Shown one piece after another: positions 50,890-59,750 of a stretch of 64,000 bases of DNA. A model generated the notes under the pieces. That model was given only the letters and a program-made list of their open reading frames with translations, had not been told where the DNA came from and made no database searches. Both the position numbers and the translations under genes were made by a program. Each line of letters starts with the position of its first letter. Position 1 is the first letter of the stretch. This DNA is from Mycolicibacterium sp. TUM20985 (GTDB lineage Bacteria; Actinomycetota; Actinomycetes; Mycobacteriales; Mycobacteriaceae), in the NCBI RefSeq assembly GCF_030295745.1, contig NZ_AP027291.1:2046001-2110000 (forward strand), given 5' to 3'.

Positions 50890-51588
50890 CTACTCCGACG
50901 CGTCGGCGGCCGGACGTCGGCGCCACGCCCGGTATCCGCGGTGGGCGGCGAACGCCCCGATGACCGCGGTGACGCACCACACCGCGATGGCGGAGTACGC
51001 CAACGGAGCCGAGAGGTCGCCGATCGACGCTCCCAGTGCGGTATAGACGAAGGCGCGGGGCGCCGACCCAATGAAGGCGCCAACGGCCATCTGCCACAAG
51101 GGAACTCCGAACGCCCCGAAGGCGTATGACGCCAGCGCGTCCGAGATGCCCGGCACGAAGCGCTGACCGACGACCGCCCATAGTCCACGCCGCTGAATCT
51201 GATCGTCGAGGCGGTCGGCCCGCGTCGCCCCGAGCAATGCTCTTGCACTGTCGCGTCCGGCCCGTCGGCCGACGAGGCTGGTGATGCTCGCCGTGCCGAC
51301 GGCCGAGAACAACGTCACGAATGTGCCGAGCACCGGGCCGAACAGCACGCCGCTGCCCGCGGCCAGGAGGGGGCCCGGCACGAAGATGGCGCCCAGCAGA
51401 GCCGAGACGACGACGTAGGTCAGTGGAGCGGCGGGGCCGGTCGCGGCGACGGCGGCCCGGACGTCGTCGACGTCGATGATGCGCGTCACCGCGACGAGGT
51501 AGAAACCGACGAGCAGGACCGCGACGAACAGGGCGAGCCGGATGACGTGAGGCCGCCTGGCCGCGGGAGAATCCTTGCAGTCGCTCAT
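50890..51588 (-). CDS. VTT/DedA-type membrane protein (TVP38/TMEM64-like)
   Basis: This is a 232-residue protein with five or six membrane segments. The VTT domain is FVPGPLLAAGSGVLFGPVLG, SAVGTASITSLVGRRAGRDS and GLWAVVGQRFVPGISDALAS, which gives the conserved Gly-rich and Arg-containing loops. Some family members flip or transport phospholipid or polyprenyl lipids. ATG 51588 lies 8 nt after the SDR stop of the same strand, so the two genes may be cotranscribed; the stop is 3 nt from the convergent glycosidase. Confidence 0.83.
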   Translation of the reverse strand: MSDCKDSPAARRPHVIRLALFVAVLLVGFYLVAVTRIIDVDDVRAAVAATGPAAPLTYVVVSALLGAIFVPGPLLAAGSGVLFGPVLGTFVTLFSAVGTASITSLVGRRAGRDSARALLGATRADRLDDQIQRRGLWAVVGQRFVPGISDALASYAFGAFGVPLWQMAVGAFIGSAPRAFVYTALGASIGDLSAPLAYSAIAVWCVTAVIGAFAAHRGYRAWRRRPAADASE

Positions 51589-51596
51589 GCCGGCGG

Positions 51597-53051
51597 CTAC
51601 CAGTTGCTCGGGGCGTAGTCCTTCAGAAAACAGCCGTACACGTCCTCGCCGGCTTCCCCGCGCACGATCGGGTCGTACACGCGGGCGGCGCCGTCGACCA
51701 GGTCGAGCGGGGCATGGAAACCCTCGTCGGCGAGGCGCATCTTGGTGGGGTGCGGGCGCTCGTCGGTGATCCACCCGGTGTCGACGGCGGTCATGAGGAT
51801 GCCGTCCCGCTCCAGCATCTCGCCTGCGCTGGTGCGAGTCAGCATGTTCAGCGCGGCCTTGGCCATGTTGGTGTGCGGGTGGCCGGGGCCCTTGTAGGCA
51901 CGGCTGAACTGGCCCTCCATCGCCGAGACGTTGACGACGTACTTGCGCCGGGCGGTCGACGCCGCCATCGCGGGCCGCAGTCGACTGACCAGGATGAACG
52001 GCGCCGTCTGATTGCACAGCTGCACCTCGAGCAGCTCCATCGCGTCCACCTCGTCAACCCGTTGGGTCCAGCTGTTGATCGAGGCCGTGTCGGGCAGCAG
52101 ACCGCCCGCGTCGATCGCGGTGCCCGCGGCGATCCGGTCGGGGGACGCGCTGCGGGCGGTGAGCGCCAACTCGGTGACCTCGGGGCTGGAGCGAGGCGAC
52201 TCGGGGGATATGACCGCGTGCGGCGTCTGGTGCTCGGCGAAGCTCCCGGCGAGTGCGGCCGGGTGCGCGTCGCTGACGTGGTCGAACGTGATCACGTCCA
52301 CCAGCTCCGGTGGCGTGGTGCGTTCCGCCTCGACCAGCGCGGCATACGAGCCGGGGGAGCGACGCACCGTCTGGGCGGCGTTGTTGATCAGGATGTCCAG
52401 TGGCCCCTGGACGGCCACCGCGTCGGCCAGCGCGACCACCTGAGCCGGGTCGCGCAGATCGATGCCCACGACTCGCAGGCGGTGCAGCCAGTCGGCGCTG
52501 TCCGGCATCGCGGCGAAGCGGCGTACGGCGTCGTTGGGGAACCGGGTGGTGATGGTCGTGTGGGCGCCGTCGCGGAGCAGCCGCAGCGCGATGTACATGC
52601 CGATCTTGGCGCGGCCGCCGGTGAGCAGGGCCCGGCGACCGGTCAGATCGGTGCGGGCCTCGCGCTTGGCCCGGTTGAACGCGGCGCAGTCGGGGCAGAG
52701 TTGGTGATAGAAGGCGTCGACCACCGTGTAGTGGTTCTTGCAGGCGTAGCAGGCCCGCGAGCGCAGGAGCGTGCCCGCGGTGGCCCCCGCCGCCGTCGAC
52801 ACCAGGGGCAGGCCCTGCGTCTCGTCGTCGATGCGGCCTGGCGCTCCGGTGGCGGTCGCCGCGACGACGGCGCGGTCGGCGGACGCGACCGCATCCCGCT
52901 TGGCATGGCGGCGGGCCTGCTTCACGGCCTTGAAGATTCCGGCCGTGGCGCGGCGGACGGCGACGGCGTCGGGGTGTTCGGGGGGCAGCGATTCGATCTC
53001 GGACAACACCCGCAGGCACGTCTCGAGGTTCTCGGGGTCGATCGCGGTCAC
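51597..53051 (-). CDS. Atypical SDR with N-terminal Cys4 (zinc-ribbon-like) motif
   Basis: This is a 484-residue protein. The first 100 residues are helical with no known domain. A CxxC-x14-CxxC motif follows (CYAC at 101-104 and CPDC at 119-122), suited to binding zinc. From about 138 an SDR Rossmann domain starts (LTGGRAKIG) with INNAAQ and VVNVSAMEGQFSR. Where the catalytic Tyr of YxxxK is expected the sequence reads TNMAK, so Tyr is replaced by Thr. It may be catalytically altered, or a binding protein or scaffold. The function of this long SDR group is unknown. Confidence 0.8.
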   Translation of the reverse strand: MTAIDPENLETCLRVLSEIESLPPEHPDAVAVRRATAGIFKAVKQARRHAKRDAVASADRAVVAATATGAPGRIDDETQGLPLVSTAAGATAGTLLRSRACYACKNHYTVVDAFYHQLCPDCAAFNRAKREARTDLTGRRALLTGGRAKIGMYIALRLLRDGAHTTITTRFPNDAVRRFAAMPDSADWLHRLRVVGIDLRDPAQVVALADAVAVQGPLDILINNAAQTVRRSPGSYAALVEAERTTPPELVDVITFDHVSDAHPAALAGSFAEHQTPHAVISPESPRSSPEVTELALTARSASPDRIAAGTAIDAGGLLPDTASINSWTQRVDEVDAMELLEVQLCNQTAPFILVSRLRPAMAASTARRKYVVNVSAMEGQFSRAYKGPGHPHTNMAKAALNMLTRTSAGEMLERDGILMTAVDTGWITDERPHPTKMRLADEGFHAPLDLVDGAARVYDPIVRGEAGEDVYGCFLKDYAPSNW

Positions 53052-53086
53052 GGAGGAAGAGTACTGGCAGGTCCGGCGCGTGGGCC

Positions 53087-53455
53087 TCAGGACGTATTGA
53101 GGTCGACGGCCGCGCGGATGAGTGCCGTGAACGCCTCGTCGTCGAGCTCATCGCCTTCGCCGATGTCGATGGCCCGCCGCACGTTGCCGTCGAGGCTGGA
53201 GTTGAACAGTCCCGTGGTGTCGTCCAGCGAGGCACCCTTGGGGAAGGTCACCTTGACCTTGTCCTTGTATGTCTCACCCGTGCAGAGCATTCCGTCGTGA
53301 TACCAGGTGGGGACGCCGCGCCACTTCCACTCTTCGACGACGTCCGGGTCGGCGGCCGTGATCAGCGCGCGGATCTTGGCGAGCAGGTCACCCCGCCAAT
53401 CGGCCAGCTCCCGGATCTTCTCGTCGATCTTCTGCGACGGCGAATCCGCGGCCAT
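53087..53455 (-). CDS. DUF1801-family protein
   Basis: This is a 122-residue protein of the DUF1801 (YdhG-like) type: ITAADPDVVEEWKWRGVPTW, YHDGMLCTGETYKDKVKVTF and the hydrophobic closing helix FTALIRAAVDL. The fold is small alpha/beta; the biochemical function is unknown. It lies 28 nt behind the FBP aldolase gene on the same strand, so the two could be cotranscribed. Confidence 0.85.
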   Translation of the reverse strand: MAADSPSQKIDEKIRELADWRGDLLAKIRALITAADPDVVEEWKWRGVPTWYHDGMLCTGETYKDKVKVTFPKGASLDDTTGLFNSSLDGNVRRAIDIGEGDELDDEAFTALIRAAVDLNTS

Positions 53456-53483
53456 CAGCGGACCTCCTGGATCGTGACCATGG

Positions 53484-54377
53484 TCACCCCGCGACGGAGG
53501 CGTCGTAGATCGACTGGATCGCCGCGTCGAGCGCGGAGTCGAACTGCTCGTCGGACTGCTGAGCGGACAGGCCCTCGGTCAGGGCGCGGCTGAAACTCGC
53601 GATGACGCCGGTGTTCAACGCCAATAGCGCGTCGGCCTCGTCCCGCGAGTAGCCGCCCGACAGCGCCACCACCCGCATCACCCTCGGATGCCTCGTCAGT
53701 GCGAGGTAGTGGTTCGGCACGGTCGGCAGCGAGAGCTTGAGCATGACCTCGTGTCCGTCGGGGATGCCGTCGAGCTGCTCGACGAGGACGTCGCGCAGGA
53801 TGTCCTCGGCCGCGGCCTTGTCGGCGATGGTGACCGTCACCTCGGGCTCGAGGATCGGCACCAGACCGTGTTCGAGTACCTGGTGGGCGAGGTCGAACTG
53901 CTGCGTGACGGCATCGGTGATGCCCTTGGCATCGGCTGCGCCGATGACCGATCGCTCCTTGGTGCCGAAGATTCCCTTGTCGACCGCGCGCGTCAGCAGG
54001 TCGTCGAGTCCGGGGATGGGTTTCATCAGTTGCACGCCGTCTGCCGCGTCGCCTAGCCCCTTGTCGATCTTCAGGAAGGGCACCACACCCTTGTCGTCCC
54101 ACAGGTAGCTCGCCGACGGCTTGCCGCCGATCTCGCGGTCCATGGTCTCCTCGAAGAGGATCGCGGCCAGGACCCGGTCCCCGGCGAAGGACGCAGACGT
54201 GACGATCCTCGAGCGCATCGCGTGGATCAGGTCGAACATCTCGGCGTCCGAGGAATACTCGTCTTCTTCGATTCCGTACAGTCGCAACGCCTTTGGCGTC
54301 GATCCGCCGCTCTGGTCCAGCGCCGCGATGAACCCCTTGCCCGACGTCATCCGCTCAGCCTGGAGGTGATTGGTCAT
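53484..54377 (-). CDS. Class I fructose-bisphosphate aldolase
   Basis: This is a 297-residue protein. Motifs of class I aldolase are MTSGKGFIAALDQSGGSTPK, AAILFEETMDREIGGKPSAS, VVPFLKIDKGLGD, GLVPILEPEVTV (conserved PILEPE) and EVMLKLSLPTVPNHY with the Schiff-base Lys. It would cleave fructose 1,6-bisphosphate in glycolysis and gluconeogenesis. Mycobacteria generally also have a class II enzyme, and a class I copy is often a second, inducible one. It is divergent from the PaiB-like gene. Confidence 0.88.
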   Translation of the reverse strand: MTNHLQAERMTSGKGFIAALDQSGGSTPKALRLYGIEEDEYSSDAEMFDLIHAMRSRIVTSASFAGDRVLAAILFEETMDREIGGKPSASYLWDDKGVVPFLKIDKGLGDAADGVQLMKPIPGLDDLLTRAVDKGIFGTKERSVIGAADAKGITDAVTQQFDLAHQVLEHGLVPILEPEVTVTIADKAAAEDILRDVLVEQLDGIPDGHEVMLKLSLPTVPNHYLALTRHPRVMRVVALSGGYSRDEADALLALNTGVIASFSRALTEGLSAQQSDEQFDSALDAAIQSIYDASVAG

Positions 54378-54417
54378 GGCCCGAGCATATTCCCCCGCGG
54401 GGAGGAGGATGGGTCCG

Positions 54418-55038
54418 ATGTACGTACCCGGTCACTTCGCACCCGATGACGACGCCGTCGACCAGCTGTTGTCCCAACAGCGTGCGGCCGACCTCGTCAC
54501 CGCGGGCGAGAACGGCCTCGAGGCGACGATGCTGCCGTTCGTCTACGACCCCGAACGCGCGACGCTGCAGGGGCACTTCGCCCGCAACAACGAGCACTGG
54601 CGCCACGTCGATGGCCGGGAGGCGCTGGTGATCGTCCGCGGACCGGACTTCTACGTCACCCCCGGCTGGTACGCGTCGAAGGCCGAGCACGGGCGGGTCG
54701 TGCCGACGTGGAACTACGTGGTCGCCCACGTCCACGGCACCGCGACCATTCACGATGACACCGTCTGGCTCGGTGACCTGGTCCGCCGACTCACCGATCA
54801 CCACGAGGCTCGACGACCCGCGCCGTGGTCGGTGGACGACGCGCCGGAGACGTTCATCGCCGGTCAGCTGAGGGCGATCGTCGGTGTCGAGGTGGCGATC
54901 ACGCGCATCGACGCCAAGTTCAAGCTCAGCCAGAACCGTCCCGGGGCCGACGTCGACGGGGTGATCGACGGTCTGCGAGCCGATGGTGACACGACTAGCG
55001 CCGCCGCGGTCGAAGTCCACCGGCCGACGCGATGTTAG
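54418..55038 (+). CDS. PaiB-type FMN-binding split-barrel protein
   Basis: This is a 206-residue protein beginning MYVPGHFAPDDDAVDQLLSQ. The middle has FVYDPERATLQGHFARNN, REALVIVRGPDFYVTPGWYA and VPTWNYVVAHVHGTATIHDD, which is the PaiB / FMN-binding negative transcriptional regulator family. Despite the name, DNA binding by this family is not firmly shown. ATG 54418 is preferred because GGAGGAGG sits 9 nt upstream; the in-frame ATG at 54409 directly abuts that sequence. Confidence 0.87.
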   Translation: MYVPGHFAPDDDAVDQLLSQQRAADLVTAGENGLEATMLPFVYDPERATLQGHFARNNEHWRHVDGREALVIVRGPDFYVTPGWYASKAEHGRVVPTWNYVVAHVHGTATIHDDTVWLGDLVRRLTDHHEARRPAPWSVDDAPETFIAGQLRAIVGVEVAITRIDAKFKLSQNRPGADVDGVIDGLRADGDTTSAAAVEVHRPTRC

Positions 55039-55060
55039 GTAACGCGAGGACGATGCCCGG

Positions 55061-55321
55061 TCAACGCCGTTGCCGGGTGGCGTTCCAGCGCCAGGCACCC
55101 GTGACGATCACCGCGCCGACGATCGAGCCGATGATCCCACTGGGTCGGAAGGCGAGGCCGTCACCGGCGAGGAGGCTGGACAACAGACCCCCCAGGAACG
55201 AACCGACGAGACCTGCGACGAAGGCCATCGTCCAGTCGATGCTCTTCGATCCCTTTCCCAGGATGAGCTGGGCGGCCGCGCCGACGACCATGCCGAAGAG
55301 GATGAGGCCGATGATCAACAT
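55061..55321 (-). CDS. GlsB/YeaQ/YmgE-type small membrane protein
   Basis: This is an 86-residue protein with three membrane helices: LIIGLILFGMVVGAAAQLIL, MAFVAGLVGSFLGGLLSSL and IIGSIVGAVIVTGAWRW. It matches the transglycosylase-associated / GlsB family of small stress-related membrane proteins. The molecular function is unknown. The start ATG 55321 is the first Met before helix 1. Confidence 0.8.
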   Translation of the reverse strand: MLIIGLILFGMVVGAAAQLILGKGSKSIDWTMAFVAGLVGSFLGGLLSSLLAGDGLAFRPSGIIGSIVGAVIVTGAWRWNATRQRR

Positions 55322-55414
55322 GCGGCGAGAGTAAAACGTCGACCGGCCTGATCGCGCAGGAAGCTGCCGATTAGGTAACCGGACTGCCATCGAACGTCAC
55401 ACCGCGGAAACACA

Positions 55415-55428
55415 AACGGTATACCGTT
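55415..55428. promoter_or_regulatory. Perfect palindrome upstream of the SIS-domain operon
   Basis: AACGGTATACCGTT is a perfect 14-bp palindrome, 64 nt before the first gene of the operon. The core GGTATACC resembles half sites bound by GntR-family regulators, none of which is encoded next to it in this window. Confidence 0.65.
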
Positions 55429-55491
55429 CGGCTCACCGGTAGCTGAGAGACGCTCGGCGCCAGGAGTCGAGAACGGCGGTCGTCAGATCCG

Positions 55492-56670
55492 ATGAACACC
55501 CCCGCCAGCCCGCTTCTCGACGAGGCCACCAGCCCGCTCGACGCGCGTCAGCGGGCGGTCGTGCAACGGGTGTCCGATGCCGAGCGGGCCCACATCCTGG
55601 CGCTCCCCAGCAATGATCCGCTGGACGCCAAACTGCGAGCCCGGGTGCAGGCCACGGGGCCGGAACTATTCGGTCAGCCCGCCGCCATCCGCGCGACGTT
55701 GGAGTGCAACGCAACGACTCTCGACACCATCGCCGATCGATTGGTCAGTGGCGTGCGCAGGGTCGTCCTGGTGGGGTGCGGAGACTCGCTCGCCGTGATG
55801 GTCGCCGCCCGGCAGGCGCTCGAGAGCATGCTCGCGGTGCCGTGCGAGGCGGTGCAGAGCCTCGAGTTCGCCTACTACCAGGCAGATCTGGTGGACGAGA
55901 CCACGGCGGTCGTCGCCCTGTCGAGTTCCGGCGAGACGACCAGGACCGTCGAGGCGCTTCTGATGGCCCAGCACCGCGGATCGTATACCGTCGCGATCAC
56001 GAACACGGCAGGCTCGACCCTGCAGACCGAGGCGAGCACGGCCCTGAAGATCGAGGCCACCCGGGCCGGTTGGCCGACCCAGTCGTCCACCGCGGCGCTG
56101 GCCCTGCTCCTCGAACTCGCCATCCGGATCGGCGAGCGCCGCGCCGCGCCGGGGGCAGCAACGCTGCGCACGGCCTTCGGCGGCCTTCCCGAGCTGATGG
56201 CCGAGGTGCTGGCCCGGATCGATCCCGTCATCGCCGCGATCGCCGAGTCGGAGGTCGCCGGCGACGCGACCAATGTCCTGTTCTCTGGCGCCGGGCCCAA
56301 CCTCGCGTCCGCGATCGTCGGGGCAGCCAAGGTCAAGGAGTGCACGACCCTGCACGCGGTCGAGATCCAGGTGGAGGAGTACCACCACTACAACTCCCAG
56401 AAGGCCGGTGAGCCGCTCTTCCTCTTCGCTCCCGCGGGTCCGTCGGTGCCGCGCGCGGTGGACACCGGGCGGGACGCGCTGCGCTGGGGCGGCCGACTCT
56501 ACGTCGTGACCACCGAGGGCGAGCGGGCGTTCGAGGACTCCGGCGCACAGGTCATCACCATGCCCGCCGTGCCAGAGTCGCTGTCGCCCTTGCTCTTCCT
56601 GCTCGTCGCTCAACTGGTCGGGTACCACCTCGGCCTGAGCAGCTACGCTGCGGCGGCGCGCGATGAGTGA
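55492..56670 (+). CDS. SIS-domain isomerase/deglycase-like protein
   Basis: This is a 392-residue protein with two SIS domains (about 85-215 and 245-390). The sugar-phosphate loops are LVGCGDSLAV, LSSSGETTRTVEAL, FSGAGPNLASA and EIQVEEYHHYN. The first 60 residues are a helical extension. It resembles the GlmS isomerase half and the fructosamine-6-phosphate deglycases (FrlB/FraB), which have this layout without a glutaminase domain. Together with the PfkB kinase behind it, this recalls Amadori-product catabolism. It is the first gene of a tightly packed operon; its last bases overlap the kinase start by 8 nt. Confidence 0.85.
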   Translation: MNTPASPLLDEATSPLDARQRAVVQRVSDAERAHILALPSNDPLDAKLRARVQATGPELFGQPAAIRATLECNATTLDTIADRLVSGVRRVVLVGCGDSLAVMVAARQALESMLAVPCEAVQSLEFAYYQADLVDETTAVVALSSSGETTRTVEALLMAQHRGSYTVAITNTAGSTLQTEASTALKIEATRAGWPTQSSTAALALLLELAIRIGERRAAPGAATLRTAFGGLPELMAEVLARIDPVIAAIAESEVAGDATNVLFSGAGPNLASAIVGAAKVKECTTLHAVEIQVEEYHHYNSQKAGEPLFLFAPAGPSVPRAVDTGRDALRWGGRLYVVTTEGERAFEDSGAQVITMPAVPESLSPLLFLLVAQLVGYHLGLSSYAAAARDE

Positions 56671-57553
56671 CGCCCCGACCCTGGTCTGCGTCGGCAACCT
56701 GACCGTGGACGAAGCCGTGTCCCCCAGCGGGGAACGGGTCGAATCCGTCGGGGGCGACGCCCTCTTCGCCGCGCTCGCGGCCCGATTGGCCGGTGCGACG
56801 CCCACCATCCTCGCGCCACTGGGAGTCGACGCCCCACCCGCGATGCTGGCCGCGATCCGCTTAGCCGGTACGGCTCCCGAGTCGTTACCCCGCCGGGATC
56901 TACCCATGGTGCGCAACGTGATTCGCTACGACGTCGACGACGGCAGGGTGTGGCACCTGGTGCTCGGTGAGGACCACTTCGAGGAGCTCTCGGTGCATCC
57001 GTCCGACGTTGCGGTCAGTGCCCTGTCTGCGTCTGGCGTGCTGCTCTCCGCGATGGCGTTGAATGCGCAACTCGACCTGTCCGCCTGGTTGCGACCCCGA
57101 ACCGCGGCCACGATCTACTTCGACCCGCAGGAGGACTACGTCGCCGGCCACGAAACCGAGCTCCTGGACGCAGTGCGGGCGTGCGACGTGTTCCTGCCCA
57201 GCGAGGTCGAAGCCGCCAGTCTCAGCGGCAGTTCCGACCTGCATGCCGCTGCCGGAACCTTCCTCGAACTCGGACCGCGAGTGGTGGTCGTCAAGCGGGC
57301 CGCGGCTGGTTGCCTGGTGGCGACGAGGGAACACCCCGAGCCCGTGCTGATCCCCGCCGACGCCGTGGAACCGGTGGACAGTACCGGGGCGGGTGACGCG
57401 TTCTGCGGGGCGTTCGCGGCCGAGCACCTGCGCAGTGGAGACCCCTACGCCGCGGCGGTCGCCGGGGCGGCCGTGGCCCGCACCGCGGTGGGCGGGTCCG
57501 GCGTCAGCGCACTGCTTGCCGCCGTCACCGCGACGACCGGGGCGCAGCGATGA
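56663..57553 (+). CDS. PfkB-family sugar kinase
   Basis: This is a 296-residue ribokinase-fold kinase. The N-terminal signature is VCVGNLTVDEAVSPSGERVE with GGDALFAALAARLAG, and the C-terminal signature is DSTGAGDAFCGAF with the catalytic base Asp245. It would phosphorylate a sugar or sugar conjugate with ATP. In known Amadori pathways a PfkB kinase (FrlD/FraD-type) phosphorylates the conjugate before a SIS-domain deglycase splits it, which is the pairing seen here. The stop overlaps the racemase start (ATGA). Confidence 0.88.
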   Translation: MSDAPTLVCVGNLTVDEAVSPSGERVESVGGDALFAALAARLAGATPTILAPLGVDAPPAMLAAIRLAGTAPESLPRRDLPMVRNVIRYDVDDGRVWHLVLGEDHFEELSVHPSDVAVSALSASGVLLSAMALNAQLDLSAWLRPRTAATIYFDPQEDYVAGHETELLDAVRACDVFLPSEVEAASLSGSSDLHAAAGTFLELGPRVVVVKRAAAGCLVATREHPEPVLIPADAVEPVDSTGAGDAFCGAFAAEHLRSGDPYAAAVAGAAVARTAVGGSGVSALLAAVTATTGAQR

Positions 57554-58245
57554 CGCGCATCACCGTGATCAACCCCAACACCTCCACCGAGCTGACCGAG
57601 ACCATTACCGCCGCCGCGCAGGCGGTCTCGGGCGCGGACGTCACGGTCACCGGAGTCCACCCGCCCCGCGGCGTGCCCAGCGTCGAGAGCCACGCGGAGG
57701 AGGCGATCGCGGCCGTCGGAGTGCTCGACCAGGTCCGCGCGCATCAGGCCGACACCGACGCGTTCGTCATCGCCTGCTTTGGCGACACCGGCGTTCAGGC
57801 CGCCCGCGAGATCGCCACGTGTCCGGTCGTCGGAATGACCGAGGCCGCCCTGCAGACCGCATGCCTGCTCGCGCACCGGTTCGTCGTCATCACGATGCCC
57901 CCGCGCACCATCGCCCACAGCGACCGCGTCATCCGCGCGCTGGGGCTCGAGCACCGCTGCACCGTCGTCGCCGTCGACGTGCCGGTCGCGGACTTGGTGG
58001 GCGGATCGACCCACCTTCTCGAGGCCTTCACCGACGCCGCCAGGACCGCGATCGCGGCCGACGGCGCCGAGGCCGTCGTGTTGGGCTGCGCGGGTCTGGC
58101 CGACCTCGTCGCACCGCTGTCTGACACCCTTGGCGTACCCGTCGTCGACGGTGTCGCCGCCGCAGTCGGCATCGCGGCCGGTCTGGTGGCGATGGGCCTC
58201 GACACGTCGCGCGTGAACACCTATGCCGCCGTGGAGCTGCCATGA
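57550..58245 (+). CDS. Asp/Glu/hydantoin racemase family protein (hydantoin/allantoin racemase-like)
   Basis: This is a 231-residue protein. It begins ITVINPNTSTELTETI, has the first active-site Cys76 in VIACFGDTGVQ and the second Cys180 in VVLGCAGLADL. These match the two-cysteine mechanism and spacing of hydantoin and allantoin racemases. The substrate would be the alpha carbon of a cyclic ureide or related five-ring compound. It sits between the PfkB kinase and the amidohydrolase with ATGA overlaps on both sides, so it is made with them. Confidence 0.87.
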   Translation: MTRITVINPNTSTELTETITAAAQAVSGADVTVTGVHPPRGVPSVESHAEEAIAAVGVLDQVRAHQADTDAFVIACFGDTGVQAAREIATCPVVGMTEAALQTACLLAHRFVVITMPPRTIAHSDRVIRALGLEHRCTVVAVDVPVADLVGGSTHLLEAFTDAARTAIAADGAEAVVLGCAGLADLVAPLSDTLGVPVVDGVAAAVGIAAGLVAMGLDTSRVNTYAAVELP

Positions 58246-59750
58246 GCGTCGTCTTCCGTCGGGTGCTGATCTACGACGCCGCCGCGCCGACCGGGATGAC
58301 CGGCCCGGTGGACGTGCTGGTCGAGGGTGACCGCATCACCGCGATCGGCCAAGAGCTGACCGCCCCGTCCGCGGCCCGTGCCGTCGAGGGCGGTGGCCGA
58401 AACCTGTTGTTGCCCGGTCTGATCAACGCGCATTTCCACTCACCGGCCAACCACCTGAAGGGTTCGATCCCCAGCTTGCCGCTCGAGCTGTTCATGCTCT
58501 TCGAGTCGCCGTCGGACCCCGCCCTGATCCCCAGCCCCCGCGAGGCCTACCTGCGTACCATGCTGGGGGCGATCGAAATGCTGCAGCGCGGGATCACCTG
58601 CGTGCAGGACGATGCGTTCCTGATGCCGTACCCCGACCCCGAGATCATCGACGCGGTGGCCTCGGCCTATCGGGACAGCGGGATTCGGGCGTTCCTCGCC
58701 CTGGACCAGCCCGAGCTGACGGAGGCCGAGAAGCTGCCGTTCGTCGACGAACTCGATCCCGCGACCCGCCGCGCGTTCGGGGCCGCGGCACCCGCATCCG
58801 CCGCGCGACTGCTCGAACTCTACGACCACCTGATCGGCACCTGGCACGGCGCCGCCGACGACCGCATCCGGGCCGCCGTCTCGATCTCGGCACCGCAGCG
58901 CGTCAGCCTGGAGTACTTCGCCGCCCTCGACGATCTCGCCGAGCGCCACGGCCTGCCCCTCTACGCGCACATGCTGGAGACCAAGGTGCAACGCACCCTG
59001 ATGACCGAACAGCCCCGGTTCGCCGGCCGGTCACTGGTCCAATACACTGCTGCGGCAGGGCTTTTGAAGTCCCACACCAACGTGATCCACGCGGTGTGGG
59101 TCGACGACGCCGACATGGCCACCATCGCCGACAACGGCTCGACGGTGGTGCACAACCCGGTCAGCAATCTGCGGCTGGGCAGCGGAGTGCTGCCGTGGCG
59201 CGCGATGCTCGATCACGGGATCCCGGTCGCGCTGGGCACCGACGAGGCCATCTGCGATGACTCCATCAACGTCTGGACCGTCGCCAAGACCGCCGGTCTG
59301 ATCCACAACGTGGCCGGCCTTGACAGTGACGACTGGCCAAGCGCCACAGAGGTTCTCACCGCCCTGTGGCAGGGCGGCGCCCGCGCGACCCGGCGGTCCG
59401 ACGATCTCGGTGCCGTCGCCGAGGGCCGACTCGCCGACCTGGCGCTGGTGGACTTGCACGCCATCGCCTTCACCCCACTCAACGACCTCAGGGAGCAGCT
59501 GGTGCATTGCGAGGACGGCCGTGACGTCGTGCTGACCATGGTGGCGGGCCGCGTGGTCGCCGAACATGGCCACGTCACCAGCGTGGACGAGACCGCGCTG
59601 CTCGACGAGGCGCGTGAGCTGTTCGCCGCCAAACTGCCTGCGGTCAAGGCGGCCCGGCGCGATGCCGGTGCACTCCTACCCGCCTACCGACACATCGTCG
59701 GCCGGGCGGCCGCCTCGAACGTGGGCTTCACCCGCTGGCTGGGCCGATGA
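58242..59750 (+). CDS. TRZ/ATZ-type amidohydrolase
   Basis: This is a 502-residue amidohydrolase superfamily enzyme. The metal residues are HxH in INAHFHSPANH (64 and 66), His243 with Glu246 in YAHMLETK, His283 in VIHAVWVDD and the catalytic Asp334 in LGTDEAICDD, which is the mononuclear pattern of the TRZ/ATZ deaminase and chlorohydrolase group. Such enzymes deaminate or dechlorinate N-heterocycles (guanine, adenosine, triazines) or open rings. The overlap with its neighbours suggests that it acts on the same imported compound. Confidence 0.87.
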   Translation: MSVVFRRVLIYDAAAPTGMTGPVDVLVEGDRITAIGQELTAPSAARAVEGGGRNLLLPGLINAHFHSPANHLKGSIPSLPLELFMLFESPSDPALIPSPREAYLRTMLGAIEMLQRGITCVQDDAFLMPYPDPEIIDAVASAYRDSGIRAFLALDQPELTEAEKLPFVDELDPATRRAFGAAAPASAARLLELYDHLIGTWHGAADDRIRAAVSISAPQRVSLEYFAALDDLAERHGLPLYAHMLETKVQRTLMTEQPRFAGRSLVQYTAAAGLLKSHTNVIHAVWVDDADMATIADNGSTVVHNPVSNLRLGSGVLPWRAMLDHGIPVALGTDEAICDDSINVWTVAKTAGLIHNVAGLDSDDWPSATEVLTALWQGGARATRRSDDLGAVAEGRLADLALVDLHAIAFTPLNDLREQLVHCEDGRDVVLTMVAGRVVAEHGHVTSVDETALLDEARELFAAKLPAVKAARRDAGALLPAYRHIVGRAAASNVGFTRWLGR

